Positions 23,737 through 32,178 of a stretch of DNA of 39,798 nt are shown in pieces. The stretch is from Comamonadaceae bacterium (GTDB lineage Bacteria > Pseudomonadota > Gammaproteobacteria > Burkholderiales > Burkholderiaceae_C), in NCBI GenBank assembly GCA_013823655.1, contig PNMN01000002.1, positions 1 through 39,798 on the forward strand, written 5' to 3'. The translations under genes and the position numbers were made by a program. The notes below the pieces were generated by a model. It saw only the letters and a list, made by a program, of their open reading frames with translations, searched no databases and had not been told where the DNA came from. Position 1 is the stretch's first letter; each line of letters begins with the position of its first letter.

Positions 23737-24960
23737 TCAGCGCGCCCAGACAAAGAAGCCGACGGCGAAATACAGCACGGTCCAGCCGATCAGCAGGCCG
23801 ACAGACCACTGGCCGATGCGGGTGACGGTGGCGCTCGGGGTGTACAGGCCTTTGCTCTGCCCGGCCTGCCAGGCCACGGTGAGCAGGTAGGCCAGTGTCA
23901 CGCCGCCGACCACGCCGAAGGTGGTGAAGAACAGGCCGGTGCTGTACCAGTCCATGTTGATCTTGTAGTCCATGGCGTTGTAGCCGTGCGTGCCCAGCAG
24001 GGTCACGAAGCGCAGCATCTCGCGCGCGGCGCCCACCACGATAAGGCCCACCGCGCCGGCGCCGAAGATGGCGTAGCCCCAGACACCGCGGTCGATTCGA
24101 TCGCGCAGCACCAGCGGCAGGGCGACCACGGCAGCCAGCGCGACCACCGCCATCAGCAGCCAGACCGAACTGGCGAACCAGGCCATCTTTTCGGGCAGCG
24201 TGGCCATCCACAGCGCGCCGATCAGCACCGACACCACGCCGCCGATAAGCATTAGGTTCTGCGCCAGGCCGCGCAGCCAGCCGAGGTAGGCAGCATCGGT
24301 TTCCTTCGCGCCTTGCAGGTAGCGGCGGTAGCCGTAAAGCCACGCGCCCGTCACCGGGGCCGACAGCGCGATGAAGAACAGGAAACGCGGCAGGTGCCAG
24401 TAGTGCAGCGAATGGCCGTCGGGGTTGACCACGTCCTTAGGCGCGTACCAGGCCATCCAGTGTTCGGGAAAGAGCATCTGGTTGGTGAGGCTGTGCACGA
24501 TGAAGCCCACCGCCAGCAGCAGCGCGATGGACAAGACCATCCAGATGCCGCCCCGGCCGCCGTCGGCCACGATGTCATGGTTCTTCCAGTAGAAGGCGTA
24601 CATCGCGATGTAGCCCAGGATCAGCAGCACGATGAAGCCGATCACCCACCAGGCCGAGAGCACGTTGGACGTGTACCAGAACGGGTCGTACACCACCTGC
24701 ACAAAGAGCAGCGGCGCCACGCCGATGACGATGGCGACCGAGACCGCGATCTTGGCGGTGACGAGCATGGCCTGGGCCAGGCGGCGCCAGTGCAGGCTGG
24801 GGCTGAAGGCGCCACGCAGCGTGAGCGTGGCGGCGCCGAGCATGACCTGCACAGCGGCAATGTGCAGTGCGAAGGTGAGCACACCCAGCACCAGGAAGAC
24901 CAGCGGGTGCGAGGGCACGCCGGCGGGGTCGCGCAGCGCGTAGAGCATTTCAGGGGTCAT
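23737..24960 (-). CDS. Polytopic membrane protein, second subunit of the bd-like/cytochrome c oxidase
   Basis: A 407-aa integral membrane protein with about ten hydrophobic segments (for example HPLVFLVLGVLTFALHIAAVQVML and ARFFVWIG-like closing helices). Histidines in helices (FALHIAAV, FYWKNHD, YWHLPRFLF) could bind haem. It follows the bd-like subunit I gene by four bases, which marks it as its partner in the place CydB normally occupies, although I see no clear CydB signature (no DGFDLG). I do not recognise a named family. It may be the second subunit of a cytochrome-c-containing member of the bd oxidase superfamily. Confidence 0.7.
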   Translation of the reverse strand: MTPEMLYALRDPAGVPSHPLVFLVLGVLTFALHIAAVQVMLGAATLTLRGAFSPSLHWRRLAQAMLVTAKIAVSVAIVIGVAPLLFVQVVYDPFWYTSNVLSAWWVIGFIVLLILGYIAMYAFYWKNHDIVADGGRGGIWMVLSIALLLAVGFIVHSLTNQMLFPEHWMAWYAPKDVVNPDGHSLHYWHLPRFLFFIALSAPVTGAWLYGYRRYLQGAKETDAAYLGWLRGLAQNLMLIGGVVSVLIGALWMATLPEKMAWFASSVWLLMAVVALAAVVALPLVLRDRIDRGVWGYAIFGAGAVGLIVVGAAREMLRFVTLLGTHGYNAMDYKINMDWYSTGLFFTTFGVVGGVTLAYLLTVAWQAGQSKGLYTPSATVTRIGQWSVGLLIGWTVLYFAVGFFVWAR

Positions 24961-24964
24961 GGTC

Positions 24965-26350
24965 TTACTCCTTGGCCACGGTGGTGGCGGCCTGCGCGGT
25001 GTTCACCGCAGCGGCCGGTGACAGCGTGAGGATGAAGCTCGCCAAGGCGCGGGCTTCCTCGTCGTTGAACGGGATCTGCGGCATGTACAGCGTGTTGCCG
25101 CCCGAGAGCGCGGCCTGCAGGTACTCGGCCACGTCGGCCTCGGTGTGGCTGCCGGGGAAGTAGTGGCGCAGCGGGCGGATGCCGGTGCTGCTGAGCGAGT
25201 GGCAGTTCGAGCAGGTGTTGAGCGCCAGCAGGCGCCCGGCTTCAACGCGGTTGCCGTCGTCGATGGCGCGCAGCGCCTCGGGCACAAACACCAGGGTCTT
25301 CAGAAAGCCGTGGGCTTCGATGGTCGGGATCTCGGACTTCACGCCCATACCCGGCACGTCGCGGCCGATCACCTGGTTGGAATACACGTATTGACCGGCC
25401 ACCCAGGGCTTGCGGATCGATTCGCGCGCCACCTCTTCGGGCCAGAGGCCGAAGACCAGGATCGCCACCGTCATCACCCCGGCCACGCCGGAGACCAGCG
25501 CGCGCGGCTGCACCAGCGTGAGCACGAAGTAGGCCAGCGTGCCGGCCACCACCGTCATGAGTGCCATGGGGAAGTGCGCCGGTAGTCGGTTTTGCAGCAC
25601 CACCTCGGCCGTCTCGGGCAGCGTGGACAGGTACCACTGAAACATGGCCGCGCCCGTCAGTGTGGCCACAATGCCCAGCCAGGCCAGCTTGCCGGCGATG
25701 GCCTTCTTGAGCGCGAGGTCCTTGAACTGCCCCGCCACGATGCCGCCGACCACCGCCGTCATGGTGAACATGAAGGCGGTGCGCATGCCCAGCTGGGCGA
25801 AGGTGTTGGGACCGTAGAAGGCGTTGAGCACGCCGCCGGTCTCGGCCCATTCGGCCTTGCCCGGCCACATCATGAAGCTCAGGATGCCCACGATCACCAG
25901 CATGGTGGTGTAGGAGGTGAGGCCAAAGATGACGGCGATGCGGGTGTGGGTCTTCACGTCGACCTTGCCGGCGAGATACACCAGCATGTAGACGCCCACC
26001 ACCTCGATCACGAAGAACACCCACTCGGTGGCCCACATCCAGACGAAGCTGTGGATCAGCGCCGAGATGCCGCGCGGGCTGGCCACCGTGGTGGAGAACC
26101 AGATGCCCGGCCCGGTGATGGAGCCCAGCACGTAGCTGAACACCAGCAGGAACAGGCCGTAGCGGCGGATGAACTCCAGCAGCTCGGGTTTGTGGTGGCG
26201 GTGCGCGTGGTTGGCGAGCCAGGCGAAAAAGATCGCCGCGCCGACCGAGGTGTGGGAAAACAGCACGTGGATCGTGGCAATGAAGCCGACGATCCAGCCG
26301 CTGCCCACGCCGGGTTCGAACCAGGTGGGATACAGACCAATCATGTCCAT
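24965..26350 (-). CDS. Cytochrome bd-like oxidase subunit I fused to a C-terminal cytochrome c domain
   Basis: A 461-aa protein. The first ~330 residues are membrane helices resembling CydA: GFIATIHVLFSHTSVGAAIFF with candidate haem histidines, and a helix with paired acids ATEWVFFVIEVVGVYM comparable to the haem b595/d acids of CydA. The C-terminal part is a monohaem cytochrome c, CSNCH at 380-384 with a Met ligand in LYMPQIPF (about 423). Fusions of this kind are known in the bd superfamily (described as OR-C types, from memory). They would accept electrons from cytochrome c rather than quinol. It is the first gene of the operon with fccAB and cytochrome c4, behind a sigma54-like promoter, so it probably ends a private sulfide-to-oxygen chain. 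Confidence 0.75.
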   Translation of the reverse strand: MDMIGLYPTWFEPGVGSGWIVGFIATIHVLFSHTSVGAAIFFAWLANHAHRHHKPELLEFIRRYGLFLLVFSYVLGSITGPGIWFSTTVASPRGISALIHSFVWMWATEWVFFVIEVVGVYMLVYLAGKVDVKTHTRIAVIFGLTSYTTMLVIVGILSFMMWPGKAEWAETGGVLNAFYGPNTFAQLGMRTAFMFTMTAVVGGIVAGQFKDLALKKAIAGKLAWLGIVATLTGAAMFQWYLSTLPETAEVVLQNRLPAHFPMALMTVVAGTLAYFVLTLVQPRALVSGVAGVMTVAILVFGLWPEEVARESIRKPWVAGQYVYSNQVIGRDVPGMGVKSEIPTIEAHGFLKTLVFVPEALRAIDDGNRVEAGRLLALNTCSNCHSLSSTGIRPLRHYFPGSHTEADVAEYLQAALSGGNTLYMPQIPFNDEEARALASFILTLSPAAAVNTAQAATTVAKE

Positions 26351-26427
26351 GAGCTTTGTCGTCCTCTATGCAGTCGTTGTGGGCCGTCTGTTGGCCCGCA
26401 TCAACGGGCTGACAGCAGTGAAACGTC

Positions 26428-26443
26428 TACAAGATGCGTGCCA
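26428..26443 (-). promoter_or_regulatory. Sigma54-like promoter of the Fcc/bd-like oxidase operon
   Basis: The minus strand reads TGGCACGCATCTTGTA: a complete -24 block, correct GG-N10 spacing and -12 TTGT instead of TTGC. The expected start near 26419 leaves a leader of about 70 bases before the ATG at 26350. A perfect palindrome CCAAGCGCTTGG (26441-26452) abuts the -24 block. Confidence 0.55.
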
Positions 26444-26548
26444 AGCGCTTGGGTACAAAAAAAGCGAATGAATTCAACGCTTCGAACGATTTTTGTAGGC
26501 CGCCACCAGGCGCTATTGGCAGCGCCGAACAGCCAACGGCTGACAATG

Positions 26549-26568
26549 AACTGCCATTTTCGGCAGTT
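26549..26568. promoter_or_regulatory. Inverted repeat AACTGCC-N6-GGCAGTT, candidate FisR-type enhancer site
   Basis: Perfect 7-bp arms with a 6-base spacer lie about 110 bp upstream of the sigma54-like element. The core TGCC-N6-GGCA is the same as in the site beside fisR at 19005-19018. Confidence 0.5.
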
Positions 26569-27002
26569 GTGGCGACGTGTCTGTCCGCGCCAAGCACCCC
26601 AAGCGGGTGCACACAACCCAATACCGGATGAACCTTTTTCCCCGGGCTGGTCGCTGGATCCTGGCCTCTGGTGGTCCGGCTCAGCCAGGAAGATCTCCCG
26701 TCTCGGCATGGCCGGGTGCTCGACAGCGGTCGGGGCCCTTGTTTCCCCAGGCCAGCGTTGAGCCCTCATATCGCCCAAAGACCCGCCCAGGCATCGGTTG
26801 CATTCGAGAAGATCCAAACCGACAAGGCGGGAGATGGCCAAGGGATATCAGCCTGTGTGGGTTGTGTCAGGCTCGGCCGGTCTCATGAGCGTGCAGTTTC
26901 GGCTCGCCTCCCTTTGCGGCAGTTGGCTGGGGGTGGGGGTGGGTTGGGGACCCGTCGCAGAGCCGATGTCCGTTGCCCAGCCCTGACCATCAACACCCTG
27001 GC
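26569..27002. other. Gap between the Fcc operon control region and the ABC export operon
   Basis: I see no convincing gene in these ~430 bases; the short frames listed in the track lack protein-like composition and ribosome sites. The stretch holds a G-rich tract near the 3' end of the ABC operon, listed separately. Confidence 0.4.
26929..26949 (+). other. G-rich tract able to form a G-quadruplex
   Basis: Four runs of three or more G (G5-T-G5-T-G3-TT-G4) fit the quadruplex rule with very short loops. The tract lies on the strand opposite to the ABC operon transcript, about 50 bases past its last stop. Whether it acts in termination is unknown. Confidence 0.55.
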
Positions 27003-27728
27003 TCAGAGGCTGCGTCCTTCGCCCGCTTCTTCCAACGTCTGCCCATCGCGGATGTGGTAAATCCGCTTGAAGGTGGGGATGATCTTTTCGTCGTGCGTCA
27101 CCACAATGATGGCCGTTTGAGCCTGCTGCGCCATCTGGTTCAGGATGCGCATCACGCCCAGTGCGCGCTCGCTGTCCAGCGGTGCCGTGGGTTCGTCGGC
27201 CAGTATCACGGGTGGCTTGTTGGCCAGCGCGCGCGCAATCGACACGCGCTGTTGCTCGCCGCCCGACAGCTGCGAAGGCTCTGCGTGGGCGCGGTGCTGC
27301 ACGTCCAGCGCGGTCAGCAGTTCCAGTGCGCGTTCGCGCGCCCGGGCATTGGACATGCCAGCCAGCATGGGCAGCAGGGCCACGTTGTCGGTCACGTCCA
27401 GAAACGGAATGAGGTAGGGCGCCTGGAACACAAAACCGATGCGGTCGCGCCGCAGCTCGCGCAGGTCTTTCACCTTCCAGCCGTTGTCGTAAATCACGTC
27501 GTTGCCCAGCGTCATCCTGCCGCTGGTGGGCTCGATGATCGCGCCCAGGCATTTGAGCAGCGTGCTCTTGCCTGAGCCCGAAGGCCCCACCAGGCCCACC
27601 ACCTCGCCGGGGGCCACCTGCATGTTCACGTGTTTGAGCGCCTCCACGGCGGTGTCGCCGTGGCCATAGACCTTGCGCAGGCCCTCAATGAGGATGCCGC
27701 CTCGGGTAGGTGTGTTCATGGGGTTCAT
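27003..27728 (-). CDS. ABC transporter ATP-binding protein (MacB/LolD-like)
   Basis: A 241-aa ATPase with Walker A GPSGSGKST, Q-loop VFQAPYLIPFLDV, signature LSGGEQQRVSIARAL, Walker B VILADEPTAPLDSE and the H-loop VTHDEK. It is of the type that pairs with MacB/FtsX permeases in mechanotransmission exporters. The ATG at 27728 overlaps the permease stop by four bases. It is the last gene of a TetR-HlyD-permease-ATPase operon, so it powers export or membrane extraction of a substrate I cannot identify. Confidence 0.92.
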   Translation of the reverse strand: MNPMNTPTRGGILIEGLRKVYGHGDTAVEALKHVNMQVAPGEVVGLVGPSGSGKSTLLKCLGAIIEPTSGRMTLGNDVIYDNGWKVKDLRELRRDRIGFVFQAPYLIPFLDVTDNVALLPMLAGMSNARARERALELLTALDVQHRAHAEPSQLSGGEQQRVSIARALANKPPVILADEPTAPLDSERALGVMRILNQMAQQAQTAIIVVTHDEKIIPTFKRIYHIRDGQTLEEAGEGRSL

Positions 27729-28915
27729 CCAATCGCCGCGCCGGGGTCCACCTTCAGCGCCACCCGTATCGCCAGGGTGCTCGCCAGGGCACAAATGACC
27801 AGCGTGGCCACCAGGCCAGTCACCGCGTCGCCCGGCAGCAGCAACACAAACTTCGGAAAGGCCGGCGCCCAGAACGTGGCCGCCACCTTGCCCACCGCAA
27901 AGCCGATCAGGCCCAGGCCCAGTGCCTGCTGCAAGATCATGCCGGCGATGGTGCGGTCTCGTGTGCCGATGAGCTTGAGCACCGCAATTTCGCGCAGCTT
28001 GCCCATGGTCATGGTGTAGATGATGAACGCCACAATGGCCGCGCTCACGATGGCCAGAATCACCAGAAACATGCCGATCTGCTTGGCCGAATTGGCGATC
28101 AGCTTCACCACCAAAATGTCTTCCATGCCGTCGCGCGTGTACACGCTCAGGTGTTTCCAGCGCCGTATCGGTTCGGCCACCTGTTCGGGGGTGTAGCCCG
28201 GTGCCAACTGCACCAGCACCGCGTTCACGCTGCGGCTGCTGGTTTGCAGGGCTTGCACCGCTTCCAGCAGGCCAGGGTTGCCCGGTCGGTTGAAGGCCGG
28301 GTTGGCGGCGGTGCGCGCGCGGTCGTTCACGATGGCGTCGTTGTCTTTCAAAAACTGCGTTTCCTGCGCGTCTTTCATCGGCACAAAGAGCATCGGGTCG
28401 CCACCCGACGACACCATGCGCCGCGTCAGCCCCACCACGGTGTAGTCGTGCCGGCGTATGCGCACCCTGTCGCCCAGCGCAAAGCCGGTTTTCACGTCAG
28501 CCACCGCCTCAAAGTGGTTGCGGGTGTGGTGCCGCCCCGCCACCAGGTAGCCCGGCGCGCCGGGCATGCCTGGCTCCATGCCGACCACCATCACGCGGTT
28601 CTCGCGGCCCTTGTGTGCCACTTGCATGGTGAAGTAGGTCACGTTGGCCGCTGCCCCCACACCGGGCATGCCGCGCACGCTCTTCACCACATCGTCCTTG
28701 ATGCTCGACGACTCTGCGTAGGGCCCTTGCGTGTCTTTTTGCACCACCCACAGGTCGGCGCGGCTGTTGGCCAGCAGTGCATGCGCGTCGTCCACCATGC
28801 CGCGGTACACGCCGGCCATGGTCAGCGTCACGCCGATCAGCAGCCCCAGGCCCAGCCCAGTCAGCACGTACTTGCTCCAGCCGTGCAGGATGTCGCGTCC
28901 CGCCAGGCTGATCAC
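27725..28915 (-). CDS. FtsX/MacB-type ABC transporter permease
   Basis: A 396-aa permease with an N-terminal helix (GWSKYVLTGLGLGLLIGVTLTMAGVYRGM), a large periplasmic domain (~35-270) and three C-terminal helices (IGMFLVILAIVSAAIVAFIIYTMTMGKLREIAVLKLIGTR and following). This is the standard MacB/DevC arrangement. The start is a GTG at 28915 overlapping the HlyD stop (GTGA) with AGGAGG just upstream; the longer track frame is an artefact. It works with the adaptor encoded before it and the ATPase encoded after it. Confidence 0.9.
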   Translation of the reverse strand: MISLAGRDILHGWSKYVLTGLGLGLLIGVTLTMAGVYRGMVDDAHALLANSRADLWVVQKDTQGPYAESSSIKDDVVKSVRGMPGVGAAANVTYFTMQVAHKGRENRVMVVGMEPGMPGAPGYLVAGRHHTRNHFEAVADVKTGFALGDRVRIRRHDYTVVGLTRRMVSSGGDPMLFVPMKDAQETQFLKDNDAIVNDRARTAANPAFNRPGNPGLLEAVQALQTSSRSVNAVLVQLAPGYTPEQVAEPIRRWKHLSVYTRDGMEDILVVKLIANSAKQIGMFLVILAIVSAAIVAFIIYTMTMGKLREIAVLKLIGTRDRTIAGMILQQALGLGLIGFAVGKVAATFWAPAFPKFVLLLPGDAVTGLVATLVICALASTLAIRVALKVDPGAAIG

Positions 28916-30120
28916 TTGGCGCCTCCTGTGGGCACCAGTTGCTCCACCACCGCAATGCGGGCGTCGGGCTTCAGTGCGCTCTGGCTGTACAGCACCACCG
29001 TGTCGCCTGCATTGAGGTCGACGTCCTTTGGCCCGCTCACCTGCACCGAGCCATCCAGCCCCTGAGCGCCCAGCGTCACCGGCACAAAGGCCAGCGTGCC
29101 ATCGTCTAGCCGCCACACGCCGGTCTTGCCCTCGTGTTGCACCACCGCTGCGTTGGGCAGCAGCAGGCTCTCGGCCGTGGCGGGCAGCGTCAGCGTCACC
29201 TCGGCCATCTCGCCCACCGACAGGCCCGCAGGCAGGGTGTCAAACGCCACCATCGTCAGCCGCTCTTCGGTCACGCTGTCGGCCAGCAGTTCGACCCGCG
29301 CCACCCGGCCCGCCGCCATTTCGCCCGGGCGCGAGCGCAGCGCGATACGCGCCACCAGCCCCGGGGCCAGCCCAGCGCTTCGGCCCTGGTCCACCCGCAG
29401 CTTCACCCAGAGGCTGGCCGGGTCCACCAGGCGCAGCACCGCCTGGCCCGCCACCACCGTGCTGCCGGCCTCGGCCTCGCGGCTGGCCACCAGCGCCTGG
29501 GCCGGGGCCACCAGCCGCAGGTTGCCGCGCTGCTGCGCCAGCGCTGCGCGCTCGGCCTGCAGACGTGTGGTGTCTTGAGCGCTGCCGTTCAGGTTGGCCT
29601 GTGCCGCCTGCACGCTCGCATCGGCCGAAGCCACCTCTTGCACCCGGGCTTCCAGTGCCCCGGTGCTGATGAAGTTTTGCCGTGCCAGGTCCTGGTTGCG
29701 CTGCAGGTTGTTGGTGGCCAGGGCGCGCCGGGCCTGTGCGTCGGTCAGTTGCGCCGCCGCCGCTTGCCGGGCGCTTTGCGCCCGTGCAGCGCCAGCGTCC
29801 AGCGCAGCCAGGCGCTGGTCCAGGTCCACCGGGTCCATTTCAGCCAGCGGCTGGCCGGGCTGCACCGTGTCGCCCACGTCCACCTGTACCGAGCGCACCC
29901 GCCCGGCCACCGTGGGCCCCACCATCCAGCTGCGCTGGGCTTCCACCTGGCCAATGCCAAAAATCTCGGGCGCCACGCTGCCTTTCTTCACCTCGGTCAC
30001 CTGCACCTTGATGGGCGCCAGCGGCCCGGTTCGCAGCGCCACATAAGCCAGCGCAGCCACCAGCGCCAGGGCCAGGCCACCCAGCATCAGGCGGCGGGTG
30101 TTTTGGGGTTTCATCGTCAT
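28912..30120 (-). CDS. HlyD/RND-type periplasmic adaptor protein of the ABC exporter
   Basis: A 402-aa membrane-fusion protein. One N-terminal anchor helix (LMLGGLALALVAALAYVAL) is followed by a barrel-sandwich half (GRVRSVQVDVGDTVQPGQPLAEMD), a long coiled-coil hairpin of Ala/Gln-rich helices (~90-200), the second half (LVASREAEAGSTVVAGQAVLRLVD) and a beta-barrel domain. It joins the inner-membrane permease to an outer-membrane channel not encoded here. The ATG overlaps the TetR stop by four bases. Confidence 0.9.
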   Translation of the reverse strand: MTMKPQNTRRLMLGGLALALVAALAYVALRTGPLAPIKVQVTEVKKGSVAPEIFGIGQVEAQRSWMVGPTVAGRVRSVQVDVGDTVQPGQPLAEMDPVDLDQRLAALDAGAARAQSARQAAAAQLTDAQARRALATNNLQRNQDLARQNFISTGALEARVQEVASADASVQAAQANLNGSAQDTTRLQAERAALAQQRGNLRLVAPAQALVASREAEAGSTVVAGQAVLRLVDPASLWVKLRVDQGRSAGLAPGLVARIALRSRPGEMAAGRVARVELLADSVTEERLTMVAFDTLPAGLSVGEMAEVTLTLPATAESLLLPNAAVVQHEGKTGVWRLDDGTLAFVPVTLGAQGLDGSVQVSGPKDVDLNAGDTVVLYSQSALKPDARIAVVEQLVPTGGAK

Positions 30121-30743
30121 GGGGTGTCCTGGTGACTGGGGGTGTGGCAGGTGGTGGCCACGGACTGTTGCAAAAGTTGAAATACCGCCGGCGCCTGCGC
30201 CCGCATGGCGCCCACCTGATCGCTGAGCAGCGACTGCATCACCAGTCCCTGCACCGAGCCCATGAACAGCACCGCCGCCGCCTGCAGGTTGGTGCCGGGT
30301 TGCAGCGCCTGCAGGTCTTGCGCCTGTTGCAGCAAGCGCGTCAGCAGCAAGCGGTATTCGTGCATCAGGCGGCGCACGCGCGCTTTCAGAGCGGTGTCTT
30401 GCGGCTGTTGCAGTTCCTGAAAAATCAGGCGCGGCACGCCGGGGTGTTCCACCACAAAGTCCACATGCGCCATGAACACCGCCTGCAGTGCCGGGAGCGG
30501 CTGGGCGTGTGCGGCGGCGGCTTCGCGCAGCCGTGCCAGCAAGGTCTCACTCACCTGGTCCATCACCGCCAGCCAGATGGCTTCTTTGCTTTCAAAGTGG
30601 CGAAACACCGCGCCCTGTGTGATGCCCACCGCTTGCGCCAGCTCGGTGGTCGTCACGGTGGCCGGGCTGCGGTGGGCCGCCAGCGCCAACGCCGCAGCCA
30701 TCAGTTCGGCCTGGCGGGTCTGCGTGGGTTGTTTGCTTGGCAT
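30117..30743 (-). CDS. TetR-family repressor of the ABC export operon
   Basis: A 208-aa regulator. The N-terminal helix-turn-helix is visible as ATVTTTELAQAVGITQGAVFRHFESKEAIWLAVMD. The ligand-binding C-terminal domain is helical with HPGVPRLIFQELQQP, as in the TetR_C group linked to export pumps. The ATG at 30743 is chosen over the 30764 frame start because the inverted repeat operator lies directly upstream. It heads the operon, so it probably represses itself and the exporter until a ligand binds. Confidence 0.88.
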   Translation of the reverse strand: MPSKQPTQTRQAELMAAALALAAHRSPATVTTTELAQAVGITQGAVFRHFESKEAIWLAVMDQVSETLLARLREAAAAHAQPLPALQAVFMAHVDFVVEHPGVPRLIFQELQQPQDTALKARVRRLMHEYRLLLTRLLQQAQDLQALQPGTNLQAAAVLFMGSVQGLVMQSLLSDQVGAMRAQAPAVFQLLQQSVATTCHTPSHQDTP

Positions 30744-30752
30744 GACGCTAAT

Positions 30753-30768
30753 GTAATTCAGCAATTAC
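30753..30768. promoter_or_regulatory. Probable TetR operator GTAATT-CAGC-AATTAC
   Basis: A perfect 6-bp inverted repeat with a 4-base spacer lies ten bases upstream of the TetR ATG in an AT-rich patch. Its position fits autoregulation of the export operon. Confidence 0.6.
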
Positions 30769-31039
30769 TAATATTCAACTTGGAAAGGTCAGGCTCGCAG
30801 GCCAACGGGATGTCCTCCGAGCACAGGTGGAATACCAAATGCCCGAGCGCTGGCATCCGTAGCGAATGACGGCAACCAGCCTGTTCTGTTGAAAACCTCG
30901 TCGTCAACCATTCGTCTGAAGTTCGTTGTGTGTTTGCAACCGAACAGACCGCTGCGATCCTGGTTGCCTAAGCTGAGTGAGTTGGATGTGTGTCACGGCG
31001 CCCGTGACAGCGCATCTGCCACTCAGGGAATGGAAAACC

Positions 31040-32149
31040 ATGGTCACACGCAGGCAGTTTGCCGCCTCGACGCCGTTGCTGGTGACGGGGCCGCTGGCGT
31101 TGTCAGGGTGCTCGAAAGAGCCTGCGACCGACGGCTACGAGGCGGTCGCCGAGCGAACCTGGCAGCCGGTTCCTTTGACGAATCTCCGTGGAGCGGCCCT
31201 TGGTCGGGAACTGGTCCGCTGCGCCACCCTGGCCCCGTCCAGCCACAACACGCAGTGCTGGCGGTTTGCGCTCGACACCGATGGCCGGTCGATCAGCATC
31301 CTGCCCGACCTGGCGCGCCGCTGCCCGGCGGTGGATCCGGACGACCACCACCTCTTCGTCACGCTGGGCTGCGCCACGGAGAACCTGGTCCAGGCGGCGC
31401 TCGCCCACGGCCTCCAGGGCGAAGCGCGGTTCGACGCCATCGGCGATGCTGTTCGCGTGACGCTTGAGCCCACGCGAGCGCAGACCACGCCCTTGTTCAC
31501 GGCCATCCCCGCCCGTCAGTGCACACGCGGTGACTACGACGGCAAACCTTTGTCCAGCGAAGAACTGGCGCTGCTGCAGCGCGCCGGCAGTTCCGACACC
31601 GTGCGGCTGTTGCTGTTGACGGAGCGCTTGGCGATGGAGCAGACGCTGGATTACGTGATGCAAGGCAACACGGCGCAGTTGGCCGACGCTGCCTTTGTCA
31701 AGGAACTGAAGGACTGGATCCGCTTCAACGGCGCGGATGCCGTTCGCACGCGCGACGGGCTCTACGCTGCATCGTCGGGCAACCCCAACATCCCTTCATG
31801 GATCGGTGATGCGGCGTTTCGCTGGCTCCTCACCGCGAAGGGCGAGAACGACAAAGTCGCCGGGCAGGTGCGCAATTCCGCCGGCATCGCGGTCTTTGTC
31901 GGCCAGACTGCCGACAAGGCGCACTGGGTCGAAGTCGGGCGCTGCTATGAGCGCTTCGCGCTCCAGGCCACCGCCCTGGGCATCCGCAACGCCTTCCTGA
32001 ACCAGCCGGTTGAAGTGGCTGCATTGCGGCCGCCCTTCGCCGCCGCACTGGGCCTGAGCGGCCAGCGCCCAGACCTGGTCGTTCGATTCGGTCGCGGCCC
32101 GGCCATGCCGCGCTCGCTGCGGCGGCCGGTCGACGCCGTGCTGGTGTGA
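31040..32149 (+). CDS. Acg-like nitroreductase-family protein with Tat/lipoprotein-type N-terminus
   Basis: A 369-aa protein of the FMN-binding Acg/nitroreductase type. The conserved early segment LVRCATLAPSSHNTQCWRF and the later tract GRCYERFALQATALGIRNAFLNQPVE fit the double nitroreductase fold. The N-terminus VTRRQFAASTPLLVTGPLALSGCSKEP has a twin-arginine pair and a lipobox (LSGC), so it is probably exported and lipid-anchored. The ATG at 31040 starts that signal. A DUF6544-like gene follows by 29 bases and a CPBP protease after it, suggesting an operon. The substrate is unknown. Confidence 0.8.
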   Translation: MVTRRQFAASTPLLVTGPLALSGCSKEPATDGYEAVAERTWQPVPLTNLRGAALGRELVRCATLAPSSHNTQCWRFALDTDGRSISILPDLARRCPAVDPDDHHLFVTLGCATENLVQAALAHGLQGEARFDAIGDAVRVTLEPTRAQTTPLFTAIPARQCTRGDYDGKPLSSEELALLQRAGSSDTVRLLLLTERLAMEQTLDYVMQGNTAQLADAAFVKELKDWIRFNGADAVRTRDGLYAASSGNPNIPSWIGDAAFRWLLTAKGENDKVAGQVRNSAGIAVFVGQTADKAHWVEVGRCYERFALQATALGIRNAFLNQPVEVAALRPPFAAALGLSGQRPDLVVRFGRGPAMPRSLRRPVDAVLV

Positions 32150-32178
32150 GCGACCAGGTTAGAAACAAAGGAACCGCC

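Noticed and set aside
24313-26761. His/Gln/Asp-rich plus-strand ORFs (238, 389 aa) opposite the oxidase genes
   Set aside because: Typical antisense shadows of hydrophobic membrane-protein genes.
28509-28955. 148-aa minus-strand frame within the ABC permease
   Set aside because: Out-of-frame shadow of the FtsX-type permease gene.
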